From the NCBI RefSeq assembly GCF_004125265.1, contig NZ_RDTE01000003.1, positions 2,604,001 to 2,668,000 on the forward strand: a stretch of 64,000 nucleotides of DNA. Reading direction: 5' to 3'. Source of the DNA: Streptomyces lydicus. GTDB taxonomy: Bacteria; Actinomycetota; Actinomycetes; Streptomycetales; Streptomycetaceae. Positions 26,548 to 39,373 of the stretch are shown piece by piece. Every line of letters starts with the position of its first letter. The stretch's first letter is position 1. The notes under the pieces are model-generated. The model had not been told where the DNA came from. It saw only the letters and a list, made by a program, of their open reading frames with translations, and did no database searches. A program made the position numbers and the translations under genes.

Positions 26548-26844
26548 TCACTCCTCACCCAGGATCTGCGGCACCTTGAAACGCTGCTGCTCCTGGGCCG
26601 GGGCGCCGGAGAGCGCCTGCTCGGGGGTCAGCGACGGACGGACCTCGTCCGGCCGCATGACGTTGGTCAGGGGCAGCGGGTGGGAGGTCGGCGGTACGTC
26701 TTGGTCGGCGACCTCGGAGACGCGGGCGACCGCGCCGATGATGTCGTCGAGCTGTCCGGCGAAGTGGTCGAGCTCTTCTGCCTTCAGCTCCAGACGTGCC
26801 AGCCGGGCGAGGTGGGCGACCTCCTCGCGCGTGATGCCAGGCAT
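26548..26844 (-). CDS. gatC: Asp/Glu-tRNA amidotransferase subunit GatC
   Basis: A 98-residue scaffold subunit that stabilises GatA in the GatCAB complex; standard length. Signatures are [20 protein letters not shown] at the start, a middle region with [25 protein letters not shown] cut by Pro residues, and the C-terminal RFKVPQIL that wraps GatA. It is the first gene of the cluster and its stop lies 5 bases before the gatA ATG. Confidence 0.96.
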   Translation of the reverse strand: MPGITREEVAHLARLARLELKAEELDHFAGQLDDIIGAVARVSEVADQDVPPTSHPLPLTNVMRPDEVRPSLTPEQALSGAPAQEQQRFKVPQILGEE

Positions 26845-26858
26845 GCAGCGATCCTCTG

Positions 26859-26886
26859 GTGTTCTGGGCGGAGTGTTCCGGGCGGA
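26859..26886. repeat. 14-bp tandem repeat upstream of gatC
   Basis: Two adjacent 14-base copies (GTGTTCTGGGCGGA and GTGTTCCGGGCGGA) with one mismatch lie 15 bases upstream of the gatC start, within the likely 5' untranslated or promoter region. Confidence 0.65.
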
Positions 26887-27014
26887 GAGTCCAGCGGAGT
26901 CTTCTCGTCGAATGCTCCTGTGAACTTTTCCGGCCCAATCCTATGGCGTACGCAAGAGCTGCCGCGAAACCGTTTCGCCGGGGGCGGCCGCGAGCGCCGG
27001 ACCGGGGGCGATTT

Positions 27015-27033
27015 CGCCCTCCGCCGGAGGGCG
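27015..27033 (-). terminator. Hairpin after the methyltransferase gene
   Basis: CGCCCTCC (27015-27022) pairs with GGAGGGCG (27026-27033) around a 3-base loop, 68 bases beyond the methyltransferase stop and upstream of the gatC promoter region. Confidence 0.6.
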
Positions 27034-27100
27034 GCGCGGCCCTGGGCGCGCCGGGACGCCACACCCGGCCAGGGAGCCGGGAAGAGCCGGCGAGGAGTGG

Positions 27101-27919
27101 CTAGTCGAGGCCGGGGCTGCCTTCCGAGGGCCGGCGGCCCCAGGCCGAGATCATCGGTGAGGTGGCGAGGTCGAGGCGTCCTGCCGCGATGTTGGCGAGG
27201 TGCTGCTCGATCTCGTCGTCGGTGGCGAGGCCCGCGGCGGTGAGCTTGTCGCGCACCTGGTGGACCGTGGCCGCTTCGAGGGCGTCGCACGCGGGCGAGG
27301 CGATCGGGAAGTAGGCGTCGGCCTCGACATCGGCGAGGCCGGCCTCGCGCAGCAGCCGCGGCAGCTTCCGCCCGTAGGCGAGGTCGGCACCGCGCTGCCG
27401 CAGCAGCTCACGGAAGCCGCCGCGCAGCCGGTTGGCGAGCTCCTGCTCGGGGCCGTACGCGTCGGGGCAGATCAGCGGCTGGAGCGCGGGGTCGGCGTCC
27501 TCGATCAGCAGCCAACCGCCGGGACGCAGCGCCCGGACCAGGGTGCGCAGCGCGGCATCGCGGTCGGCGACATGGACGAGGACGAGTCGGGCGTGGATCA
27601 GGTCGAAGGGACCGGCCGGGGGCTCGTCGAGGGCGACGTCGTGGCGGAGCACTTCGACTCCCTGGGCCGCGGCCGTTCCGGCCCAGGACACATCGATATC
27701 GGTGGCGAGCACGCGCCCGCGGGGCCCGGTGCGCTCGGCGAGCCACGCGGCGACGGTCGGCCCGCCGGCACCGACCTCCCAGCACCGCCACCCCTCCTCG
27801 ACCCCGACCGTCTCGAAGTGCCGGAACGTCGAGGCGTCGAAGAGCGCGGCCAGCGCGTCGAAGCGGGTCCCCGCCTCGGCCTGCTGGTTGTCCAGAAGGT
27901 ACTCGTTGCCCTGGCTCAT
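27101..27919 (-). CDS. SAM-dependent methyltransferase
   Basis: A 272-residue class I methyltransferase. Motif I is WEVGAGGPTVAAWLA, motif II VLATDIDVSW, the acidic/aromatic motif IV region FDLIHARLVLVHV, and post-motif LRPGGWLLIEDAD. The length and these motifs fit the small-molecule UbiE/Coq5-like group often found in natural-product and stress contexts. No accessory genes define a substrate. The N-terminus MSQGNEYLLDNQQAEAGTRF is conserved among similar Streptomyces proteins. Monocistronic, with a hairpin downstream. Confidence 0.85.
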   Translation of the reverse strand: MSQGNEYLLDNQQAEAGTRFDALAALFDASTFRHFETVGVEEGWRCWEVGAGGPTVAAWLAERTGPRGRVLATDIDVSWAGTAAAQGVEVLRHDVALDEPPAGPFDLIHARLVLVHVADRDAALRTLVRALRPGGWLLIEDADPALQPLICPDAYGPEQELANRLRGGFRELLRQRGADLAYGRKLPRLLREAGLADVEADAYFPIASPACDALEAATVHQVRDKLTAAGLATDDEIEQHLANIAAGRLDLATSPMISAWGRRPSEGSPGLD

Positions 27920-27980
27920 GCGCCGATCATTCCATGACCGAACCGCTGTGCGAGGGGGGCGGGCGGGCCCCAGGACCGAC

Positions 27981-28020
27981 CGACCAGCCGACCGGCCGGC
28001 CGACCAGCCGACCGGCCGCG
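27981..28020. repeat. Two 20-bp tandem units of CGACCAGCCGACCGGCCG type
   Basis: The unit occurs at 27981-28000 and 28001-28020 with two mismatches, in the noncoding stretch upstream of the methyltransferase. Its CCGACCGG core echoes the repeats downstream of gatB (about 23100-23205). Confidence 0.7.
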
Positions 28021-28096
28021 ACCCGGAGTTGTCACTGTTGTCACTCTCGCGCCGGACCCCTGCCGGGGGCGCCAGGCGGCAGGGACACCTGGGACC

Positions 28097-28413
28097 CTAG
28101 GGAGCCTCCGGCCCGGACGGCTCATCCGCCTCCTCCGCCGCCCCGGCCTCATCAGAGGGAACGTGTTCACCGGACGCGTCGGAGGCTTCGTTCGCGCCGG
28201 AGGTATCACTGCCGGCGGCCACGTCACCGTCGCCCGGCGCATCGCTGCCTGCGAACACCGCGCCGTCTCCGGACACGCCGGTCAACGCGCCGGGCACGCC
28301 AACTTCGCCCGCCTCGCCGCTGTCCGACGGCCCGAGTTCATCGGGCCGGACCGCTGCTGAGGGCGTCTGTGCAGGTTCTTCGGAACGGGGACATGGGACG
28401 GCCGGTGGCCGGG
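28097..28413 (-). other. Open acidic frame beyond the rmdB stop (possible lost C-terminal tail)
   Basis: In a different frame from the end of the RmdB-like gene, the minus strand stays open to 28097 without a usable ATG/GTG of its own. It encodes a Ser/Asp/Glu/Ala/Gly-rich sequence (for example ASGEHVPSDEAGAAEEADEP). Composition is protein-like and the third positions are G+C-rich. It could be a C-terminal tail separated by a frameshift, or chance open frame in high-G+C DNA. Otherwise no gene is seen between 27920 and 28413. Confidence 0.3.
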
Positions 28414-30522
28414 TCAGTTCAAGACCTGTCCCGAAGGGCGCTCGGCGGCCTTCTCCGCCGCCAGGGCGGCCTTCTCCGATGCACGCTGCCAGCCACGCTC
28501 GCCGCGGGCTCTCAGCCATGCCGTGGTCTCGTCCGGTGGCATCGCGGCGGCCACCAGCCAGCCCTGTACGGCATCACAGCCCAGATCGCGCAGCCGCTCC
28601 CAGGTCTCGTCGTCCTCGACGCCCTCGGCGACGACCAGGAGGCCGAGGGAGTGGGCGAGGTCGAGGGTGCAGCGGACGATCTCGGCGTCCTCGTTGTCGA
28701 CGGCGAGCCGGGCCACGAAGGAGCGGTCGATCTTCAGCTCGCTCACCGGGAGCCGCCGTAGATGGACGAGGGAGGAGTAGCCGGTGCCGAAGTCGTCGAG
28801 CGACATCTTCACGCCGTGCGCGGTGAGCCCGGCGAGGGTGTCGGCGGCCCGCTGCGGATCCTCCAGCAGGACATGTTCGGTGATCTCCAGTTGGAGGGCG
28901 CCGGGTGGGACGCGATGCCGGGCGAGCCGGGCGGCGACCGCCCCGGCGAAGCCCGGGGAGTGCACATCGCGCGGGGAGACATTGACCGCGACCGGCACCT
29001 CCAGGCCCATCGCGCGCCAGCGCGCCACCTGGGCGAGCGCCGTTTCGAGGACGTACTCCGTCAGCCGGGGCATCAGCCCGGAGGACTCGGCGATGGCGAT
29101 GAATTCGTCGGGTGGCACCCGGCCGCGGTCCGGATGCACCCAGCGGACCAGCGCCTCCAGCCCGGCGACATGCCCGTCGAAGCCGACCTTGGGCTGGTAG
29201 TGCAGCTCGACGTCGCCGGCGTCCAGGGCGCGGCGCAGATCTCCCAACAGGCCTAGGCGGTCGGGGGTGTTGCCGTCCCGCTTGGCCTCGTAGAGCTCGA
29301 CCCCGCTGCGGTCGCGCTTGGCCTGGTACATGGCCACGTCGGCGCGGCGCAGCAGCCCTTCGGCGTCGAGGGCGTGGTCGGGGAAGACGGCGACCCCCGC
29401 GCTGGCTTCGAGCACGAGGGTCAGTCCGTCGAGGTCCAGCGGGGAGCCGAGGGCGGCGACGAGAGAGCGGGCCACCCGCTGGGAGCTGGTGAGGGAGTCG
29501 GTGGTGGGCAGCAGGACGGCGAACTCGTCGCCGCCGAGCCGGGCCGCCTCGGCGCCGCGCGGCAGGGCATGCCGCAGACGGTCGGCGATCTGCAGCAGCA
29601 GGCGGTCGCCGGCCAGGTGGCCGAGGGTGTCGTTGACGGAGCGGAAGCGGTCCAGGTCGATGAGGACCAGCGCCGAGCGGGAGCCGACGCGCTCGGCATC
29701 GTCCAGCGCGGTCCAGGTGCGCTCCAGCAGCCACTGGCGGTTGGGCAGGCCGGTGAGCGGGTCGCGCAACTGCTCCTCGGCGCGGGCGCGGGCTATCCAG
29801 AGGGTGGAGTCCAGCGCGATGAGCGGGACCGCGAACAGCGGCAGCAGCAGCGGGGCGTAGAGGGCGCAGACGGCGATCAGCGGGGAGATGCCGAGCAGGG
29901 CGATGCCGACGAGTGCCTGGCGCAGTACGGCCGTTCGGGGGATGGCGGGCAGCTGGCCGGTGCGCGGGGCGAGGCTGAGCCACAGGAGGCCGCGGCTGAC
30001 GAAGAGGTAGCCGGCGGCGGTGACGACGACTTCGGGGAGGACGGCGAGGTTCCAGGCCGCCGGGGCCCAGGGGTGGCGGACGCTGGAGATCACGCCGAAC
30101 GCGGCGAGGCCGAGCGCCGCGGCGCCGATGCCGAGGATGTCCACGGCGCCGTGCACCACGGCCTGTCGCCAGCGGTGCCGCCGGGCGGCGCCGACCAGGA
30201 CGACGACGGAGAGGCTGACGAGGGTGGCGGGCACCCAGCCGTAGAGCAGCAGGACGGCCAGGGACAGGGCGGCGCCGGAGCCCGTGCCGCCCCACCAGCG
30301 GTCCCGGCCGAGGGCGACCAGATGGCCGACGATGACGCCGGTGAGGATCGCCAGCGACCAGCCTATGGCGGCGCCGGGGAACAGCGCGTCACCTTTGCCG
30401 AGGGTGATGATGACGCCCGTGGCGAGCGCGAGGCCCGCCACGAGGACGATGGTCGCGGGCAGCGCGGGCACGACGAGCCGCCGGAGCCGCGACGCCGGAG
30501 CGGCGCTGTCGGTCGGTTTCAT
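28414..30522 (-). CDS. rmdB: Membrane GGDEF-EAL c-di-GMP phosphodiesterase, RmdB type
   Basis: About 702 residues. Eight or so hydrophobic helices (about 15-250) are followed by a GGDEF domain (about 262-425) and an EAL domain (about 440-690). The EAL half is intact: LHYQPKVGF, GLEALVRW, NVSPRDV, EITEHVLLED, DDFGTGYSSL and LKIDRSFV. GGDEF is also present (RLGGDEFAVLL), but the inhibitory-site position reads PRGA rather than RxxD. ATG 30522 has GAGAGGG 7-8 bases upstream. Location beside ligA and architecture match S. coelicolor RmdB (SCO5495), a phosphodiesterase affecting colony development. In this window it pairs logically with the CdgF-type cyclase. Confidence 0.88.
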   Translation of the reverse strand: MKPTDSAAPASRLRRLVVPALPATIVLVAGLALATGVIITLGKGDALFPGAAIGWSLAILTGVIVGHLVALGRDRWWGGTGSGAALSLAVLLLYGWVPATLVSLSVVVLVGAARRHRWRQAVVHGAVDILGIGAAALGLAAFGVISSVRHPWAPAAWNLAVLPEVVVTAAGYLFVSRGLLWLSLAPRTGQLPAIPRTAVLRQALVGIALLGISPLIAVCALYAPLLLPLFAVPLIALDSTLWIARARAEEQLRDPLTGLPNRQWLLERTWTALDDAERVGSRSALVLIDLDRFRSVNDTLGHLAGDRLLLQIADRLRHALPRGAEAARLGGDEFAVLLPTTDSLTSSQRVARSLVAALGSPLDLDGLTLVLEASAGVAVFPDHALDAEGLLRRADVAMYQAKRDRSGVELYEAKRDGNTPDRLGLLGDLRRALDAGDVELHYQPKVGFDGHVAGLEALVRWVHPDRGRVPPDEFIAIAESSGLMPRLTEYVLETALAQVARWRAMGLEVPVAVNVSPRDVHSPGFAGAVAARLARHRVPPGALQLEITEHVLLEDPQRAADTLAGLTAHGVKMSLDDFGTGYSSLVHLRRLPVSELKIDRSFVARLAVDNEDAEIVRCTLDLAHSLGLLVVAEGVEDDETWERLRDLGCDAVQGWLVAAAMPPDETTAWLRARGERGWQRASEKAALAAEKAAERPSGQVLN

Positions 30523-30678
30523 TCCGATCCCTCTCACAGCCGGCTGTGCCCGCGCCACGGCAGGCGCACTCCTCAACAGTAGGCCGCGGAGGGCCGCCAC
30601 GGGCAGCGATCGACGACGGTTGCCCGAATGCGACCCGGCGTCGCGGATCAATCTGGTATGCGCCGATGGGGTGACACC

Positions 30679-33940
<3,262 letters not shown>

Positions 33941-34072
33941 CCAGGCAGGGTATGCGGCGGTCCGGCGGGCGGGGTGCGCCAGGTGTGCGTACCGGACGGC
34001 AATACGGGGCCTCGCGCAGCGCGGCCCGGCCCCCGCGCGGCAGCCGGCCGGGCAAAGCCTCCGCGGACGCTG

Positions 34073-34762
34073 TTACCGGCCGGGCCGCACCGACACGTCG
34101 TTGATCTCCGCGTCCCGCGGCAGGTCGACGGCCGTGAGGATGGCCGTGGCGACCGATTCCGGGTCGATCCAGCGGGACGCGTCGTACTCCTTGCCTTCCT
34201 GCTGGTGCGTGGTCTCCTGCATCGGCGTGGCCGTCCGCCCCGGGTAGACGGAGGTCACCCGGACGCCGTTGTCGTGCTCCTCCGCCCGCAGCGAGTCCGC
34301 CAGCGCCTTCAGGCCGTGCTTGCTCGCCGCGTACGCGCCCCACTGGGGGTTCGCATGGAGCCCGGCACCGGAGTTGACGAAGACGACATGTCCCTGGGCG
34401 ACCCGTACCAGCGGCAGCAGCAACCGGGTGATCTCGGCGGGCGCGACCAGGTTGGCGGCGAGCTGCCGCTGCCAGGCCTTGGCCGGCAGATCGCCGACCG
34501 CGCCCAGCTCGATGACGCCCGCGCTGTGCACCAGGGAGTCGATACGGTCCGGCAGCGGCTGCTGCCCGAACGCCCAGGACAGCTTCTCGGGCAGGGCGAG
34601 GTCACCGACGAGCGTGCGGGCGCCGGGGAACTGCGCGGCCAGCTCCTTGGCCCGCACCGCGTTGCGCGCCAGCAGCCACAGGTCCTCCCCGCGCTGTGCG
34701 AGCCGCCGTGCGACCGCCGCTCCGATGCCCGACCCTGCGCCCGTGATCAAGTGCGTACCCAT
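34073..34762 (-). CDS. SDR-family oxidoreductase
   Basis: A 229-residue classical short-chain dehydrogenase/reductase. Nucleotide-binding motif TGAGSGIGAAVARRLA lies at the N-terminus, LVHSAGV corresponds to NNAG, and active-site Ser is in VFVNSGAGL. YAASKHGLKAL holds the YxxxK pair. Slightly short for the family but complete. NADP preference and substrate are not determinable. It sits between the LOG gene (45 bases) and the methionine-synthase-like gene on the same strand. Confidence 0.9.
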   Translation of the reverse strand: MGTHLITGAGSGIGAAVARRLAQRGEDLWLLARNAVRAKELAAQFPGARTLVGDLALPEKLSWAFGQQPLPDRIDSLVHSAGVIELGAVGDLPAKAWQRQLAANLVAPAEITRLLLPLVRVAQGHVVFVNSGAGLHANPQWGAYAASKHGLKALADSLRAEEHDNGVRVTSVYPGRTATPMQETTHQQEGKEYDASRWIDPESVATAILTAVDLPRDAEINDVSVRPGR

Positions 34763-34807
34763 GGGACCGATCCTAACGAGCGGCGACGGGGACGCGGAGC
34801 GCGGCGG

Positions 34808-35350
34808 TCAGGCGTCGATGCCCGCCTTCTCCTCCAGGTAGGCCAGCGCACCGACGCCGTCCGCCGCGAAGAAGACCAGGTCGGTGAGCGGAATCGGCAG
34901 GAACCCCTCCGCCTCCATCCGCCGGAACTGTTCCTTCAACCCGTCGTAGAATCCGGCGGTGTTCAGCAGCACCACCGGCTTGGTGTGCATCCCGTGCTTG
35001 CGCAGCTCCAGGATCTCGGTGGCCTCGTCCAGGGTGCCCGTGCCACCGACCATCACGACGACGGCGTCGGCGCGCGCCAGCATCTGTGCCTTGCGCTCGG
35101 CGAGGTCCTTGGTGACGACCATCTCATCGGCGCCCTCGCGCGCCTTGTGCGCCAGGAACTCCACGGAGACGCCGATCAGCTTGCCCCCGGCGTCCTGCAC
35201 CCCGTCGGCCATGACCTTCATCAGGCCGGTGTCCGAACCGCCCCAGACCAGTGCATGCCCGCCCTTGCCGATCAGCTCGGCGAACTGGCGGGCCGGGGTG
35301 ACATAACGGTCGTCGAGGTCGGCGGCGGAGCAGAAGACGCAGATATTCAT
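34808..35350 (-). CDS. LOG-family protein (TIGR00730, cytokinin riboside 5'-phosphate phosphoribohydrolase-like)
   Basis: A 180-residue Rossmann-fold protein of the LOG/lysine-decarboxylase-like family. Motifs are NICVFCSAADLDDRYVTPA, LVWGGSDTGLMKVMAD, and VGGTGTLDEATEILELRKHG, in which the usual P of PGGxGTxxE is V. The family removes ribose-5-phosphate from nucleoside monophosphates, releasing free bases such as cytokinins, and the Glu of LDE is catalytic. It lies downstream of a terminator that closes gdhA, so its promoter is in the 35351-35375 gap or is read-through. Confidence 0.88.
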   Translation of the reverse strand: MNICVFCSAADLDDRYVTPARQFAELIGKGGHALVWGGSDTGLMKVMADGVQDAGGKLIGVSVEFLAHKAREGADEMVVTKDLAERKAQMLARADAVVVMVGGTGTLDEATEILELRKHGMHTKPVVLLNTAGFYDGLKEQFRRMEAEGFLPIPLTDLVFFAADGVGALAYLEEKAGIDA

Positions 35351-35375
35351 GCGGTCACCTTACGAGCGGGCCGCG

Positions 35376-35409
35376 GGGCAGCGCCCGGCCGGGCGGCCGG
35401 GGGCTGCCC
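35376..35409 (-). terminator. Terminator after gdhA
   Basis: GGGCAGC then CCGGCC pairs with GGCCGG then GCTGCCC, forming one long interrupted stem (35376-35409) in the 183-base gap between gdhA and the LOG gene. Confidence 0.75.
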
Positions 35410-35533
35410 GTAGGGGACGGGCGGCGGGCAGCGGGTGGCCCGGACGGGGCGAGCCGGCCACAGGGTCGCCCCCGGGCCGGCCCGGCTGTGGAGCGGTGCC
35501 CGTGCGGGCCGCCCCGCCGCCCGTGCCCTGCCG

Positions 35534-36946
<1,413 letters not shown>

Positions 36947-36969
36947 CTACGGTCCGGACCTGACGAGCC

Positions 36970-36996
36970 CTCACAAGTGCAACAACTCCTTGTGAG
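36970..36996. promoter_or_regulatory. Inverted repeat upstream of gdhA
   Basis: CTCACAAG (36970-36977) and CTTGTGAG (36989-36996) form a perfect 8-bp inverted repeat with an 11-base spacer, 60-86 bases before the gdhA start. The surrounding DNA is less G+C-rich than the flanks, as expected of a promoter. Regulator unknown; it does not match the GlnR box I know. Confidence 0.5.
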
Positions 36997-36999
36997 TCC

Positions 37000-37550
37000 T
37001 TATCGTCACCACTCCTCGACCCGGCAACCTTTGACGTCCCGTCGCGTTGCCGACTTTATGGGCGGCATCCCGCCGATCGACTGTGGGATGCGCGACACGC
37101 CGTTCCCTTACGCAATCCCGCCAACCTACTGACGCCCCGCACCCACCCCTCCCCCACCTCATACCCGCAGGTCAGAGCAACAGCGGCAGCCCATCCGGCG
37201 GCACTCCCCGCGCCGCGTGCCCCTGCCGCGGCGCGCGCTGTGCAACACCTCACAGTTGACCGGCGGACCGTCTCCCCGCGCCCCACCGGCCCCGAGAACC
37301 CCACTCCCCCCTACACGGACACCGACGGACCGAACAAAGCCCGCCATTCCCGCCATTCCCTCCATTTCCGTCACGCTCCCCACCGCCCCCGTAAGCGCCG
37401 GCCGGCCTCACCGGCCGGCCGGGCCCAGCCCACCCCCGTGATGCGGCTGGTCCCGGCCGGCCCGCCCCGGGACGTCCCGGGCCCGGCGGAAGATGCGGTA
37501 ATCCGTCCCATGACGACCCGGCTTCCTCCGCTCCCTCCGGAACATCCGGT
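37000..37550. other. Noncoding stretch between gdhA promoter and the tandem repeat
   Basis: No gene is supported. Open frames here are Arg/Pro/Thr-rich and lack ribosome sites. It contains C-rich low-complexity DNA (about 37260-37460) and no recognisable RNA gene. Confidence 0.5.
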
Positions 37551-37613
37551 CTTGCGGTCTTGCGGTCTTGCGGTCTTGCGGTCTTGCGGTCTTGCGGTCT
37601 TGCGGTCTTGCGG
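37551..37613. repeat. 8-bp tandem repeat (CTTGCGGT), about 7.9 copies
   Basis: Seven perfect copies of CTTGCGGT and a partial eighth end 20 bases beyond the stop codon of the DJ-1 family gene (minus strand). The unit is not a multiple of three, perfect identity implies recent slippage, and no reading frame uses it convincingly. Confidence 0.95.
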
Positions 37614-37633
37614 ATCTGAACGGTTCCGGGGGG

Positions 37634-38242
37634 TTATGGGGCAATGACCGGCTCGTCGGAGAGGTACGGCGGGGCGGGCTCGTACTGGATGTACCGGCGG
37701 ACCGCCCGGGCGTGCGCGCGGCCGTGGAGACGGCCGATGAGCCACAGGGCCATGTCGATTCCGGCCGAGACGCCCTGGCTGGTGACCAGATTCCCGTCCA
37801 CGACGAAGCGGGCGTCGTCGACCACGGTGATCTCGCCCCTGGCCCGCAGGGCGTCCTCGAACTGGTGGTGAGTGGCGACCCGGCGGCCGCGCGCCGGGCC
37901 CGCCTCGTGCAGGAGCAGGGCTCCGGTGCACACACTGGTCGTCCAGGCCACGTCGGCCGCGGTCGTGCGGATCCAGTCGATGAGCACGGGGTTGGACACC
38001 TCGCGACGCGTCCCGTTGCCCCCCGGAACCAGCAGCACATCCAGCGGAGGGTGGTCCTCCAGGGTGTGGTCCGGCAGGACCCGCATGCCCTTGTTGCAGC
38101 GGACGGCGTCAGGGCGTTCGGCGATGAGCCGCACCGTGTCGGCATGGTCGCGCAGCATGGAGGAGGCGGTGAACACCTCCCACGGCCCGGTGAAGTCCAG
38201 CTCCTCGGCACCGTCGAAGATCAGCAGACCGTAGGCGGTCAC
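37634..38242 (-). CDS. DJ-1/PfpI family protein (isonitrile hydratase-like)
   Basis: A 202-residue class I glutamine-amidotransferase-like protein. N-terminal GLLIFDGAEELDFTGPWEVF, then LDVLLVPGGNGTRR, and the nucleophile elbow TTSVCTGALLLHEAG with Cys near residue 106. ATHHQFEDAL and GVSAGIDMALWLI are typical of InhA/GlxA-like DJ-1 proteins. These act as isonitrile hydratases, glyoxalases or amidases; the substrate is unknown here. Its GTG start overlaps the stop of the upstream GlxA-type regulator by four bases (GTGA), indicating coupled expression. Confidence 0.87.
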   Translation of the reverse strand: MTAYGLLIFDGAEELDFTGPWEVFTASSMLRDHADTVRLIAERPDAVRCNKGMRVLPDHTLEDHPPLDVLLVPGGNGTRREVSNPVLIDWIRTTAADVAWTTSVCTGALLLHEAGPARGRRVATHHQFEDALRARGEITVVDDARFVVDGNLVTSQGVSAGIDMALWLIGRLHGRAHARAVRRYIQYEPAPPYLSDEPVIAP

Positions 38243-39210
38243 AGGTACTCCTTGGTGGATCTGAATCGGTCGCGGTAGTCGGACGGTGAAACGCCCAAGT
38301 GCCGGTGGAAAGCGCGGCGTAGCGTCTCGGCGGTGCCGAAGCCGTACCGCCGGGCAAGGGCCTCGACGGGATGCTCGCCCTCGACGAGTGCCCGCTTGGC
38401 GGCCTCGATGCGGACGCCCTCGACATACGTGGTGGGCGGAACGCCGAGCTCGGCGGTGAACCTGCGCTGGAGGTGGCGCGGGCTCAGCCCGGCGTGCGCA
38501 GCGAGGTCAGCGATGCCGTGCCGCGCGCCGGGATCGGCGTGGATCGCCGAAACCACCGCGCGGATGGGGTCGGTGGTCGGCTGCGTCGACCACAACGGCA
38601 CGCTGAACTGCGACTGGGGACCGGGACGACGCAGAAACAGCACCATCTCCTGCGCGGTGGCGTGGGCGATCTCGCGGCCCAAGTCGTCCTCTACCAGGGC
38701 GAGTGCGAGGTCCATCCCTGCCGTCATTCCGGCCGACGTCCACATCCGCCCGTCCCTGAGGAAGATCGGATCGCAGTCGACGATCAGTTCGGGATACTCC
38801 CGTTTGAGTTGCTGCTCACGTGCCCAGTGGGTGGTCACCCGCCGTCCCCGGAGCAGGCCGGCGGCTGCCGGCAGGAACACCCCACTGCAGATCGATGCGA
38901 CGCGCCGGGTGGTGGCCCCCGCCTCGGCGATCCAGCTGGTCAGCACCGGATCGTGCCGGGCCTGGTCGACACCCTCGCCGCCCGTCACCACCACCGTGTC
39001 GATCTCCGCGGGGTTCAGATCGGCCACACCGTAGGGAGCGTGTATCGAAGCCCCACGGGCGGACCGAACCGGTCCCGGTTGCGAGGCCACGATCTGGCAG
39101 GAGTACGCATCGGTGAGCTCGTGGGCATGCTGAAACACCTCGTAGGGGCCGAAGAGGTCAAGAGGCTGGAAGCCTTCGAAGATCACAAAGGCGATGCGGC
39201 GCTGCTTCAC
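38239..39210 (-). CDS. GlxA-family AraC-type transcriptional regulator
   Basis: A 323-residue regulator with an N-terminal DJ-1/PfpI domain (about 1-190; IAFVIFEGFQPLDLFGPYEV, DTVVVTGGEGVD, VASICSGVFLPAAAGLL). A C-terminal AraC HTH follows (about 220-315; IADLAAHAGLSPRHLQRRFT and RYGFGTAETLRRAFHRHLG, then VSPSDYRDRF). Cys remains in ICSG, so ligand or residual enzyme activity is possible. It probably activates the coupled downstream DJ-1 enzyme; the pair looks like a sensor/regulator and enzyme built on the same domain. Confidence 0.9.
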   Translation of the reverse strand: MKQRRIAFVIFEGFQPLDLFGPYEVFQHAHELTDAYSCQIVASQPGPVRSARGASIHAPYGVADLNPAEIDTVVVTGGEGVDQARHDPVLTSWIAEAGATTRRVASICSGVFLPAAAGLLRGRRVTTHWAREQQLKREYPELIVDCDPIFLRDGRMWTSAGMTAGMDLALALVEDDLGREIAHATAQEMVLFLRRPGPQSQFSVPLWSTQPTTDPIRAVVSAIHADPGARHGIADLAAHAGLSPRHLQRRFTAELGVPPTTYVEGVRIEAAKRALVEGEHPVEALARRYGFGTAETLRRAFHRHLGVSPSDYRDRFRSTKEYL

Positions 39211-39373
39211 TCCTCCACCCTCTGGTCCGGCGCGGATGGCGTCAACGACAGATAGCCCACGCTTCGCGCCATGCCCGTGGGTGCCACCGCAGGAGCCGGA
39301 CGACTCGGCAACGGCCCCCTCACGCTGCCCTCGCGCGGGTCGGCGCCCGGCCGCCCGCGAGGCCCTGTGCGCT

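Noticed and set aside
37551..37613. CRISPR-like array
   Set aside because: Contiguous 8-bp units without spacers are a simple microsatellite, not a repeat-spacer array.
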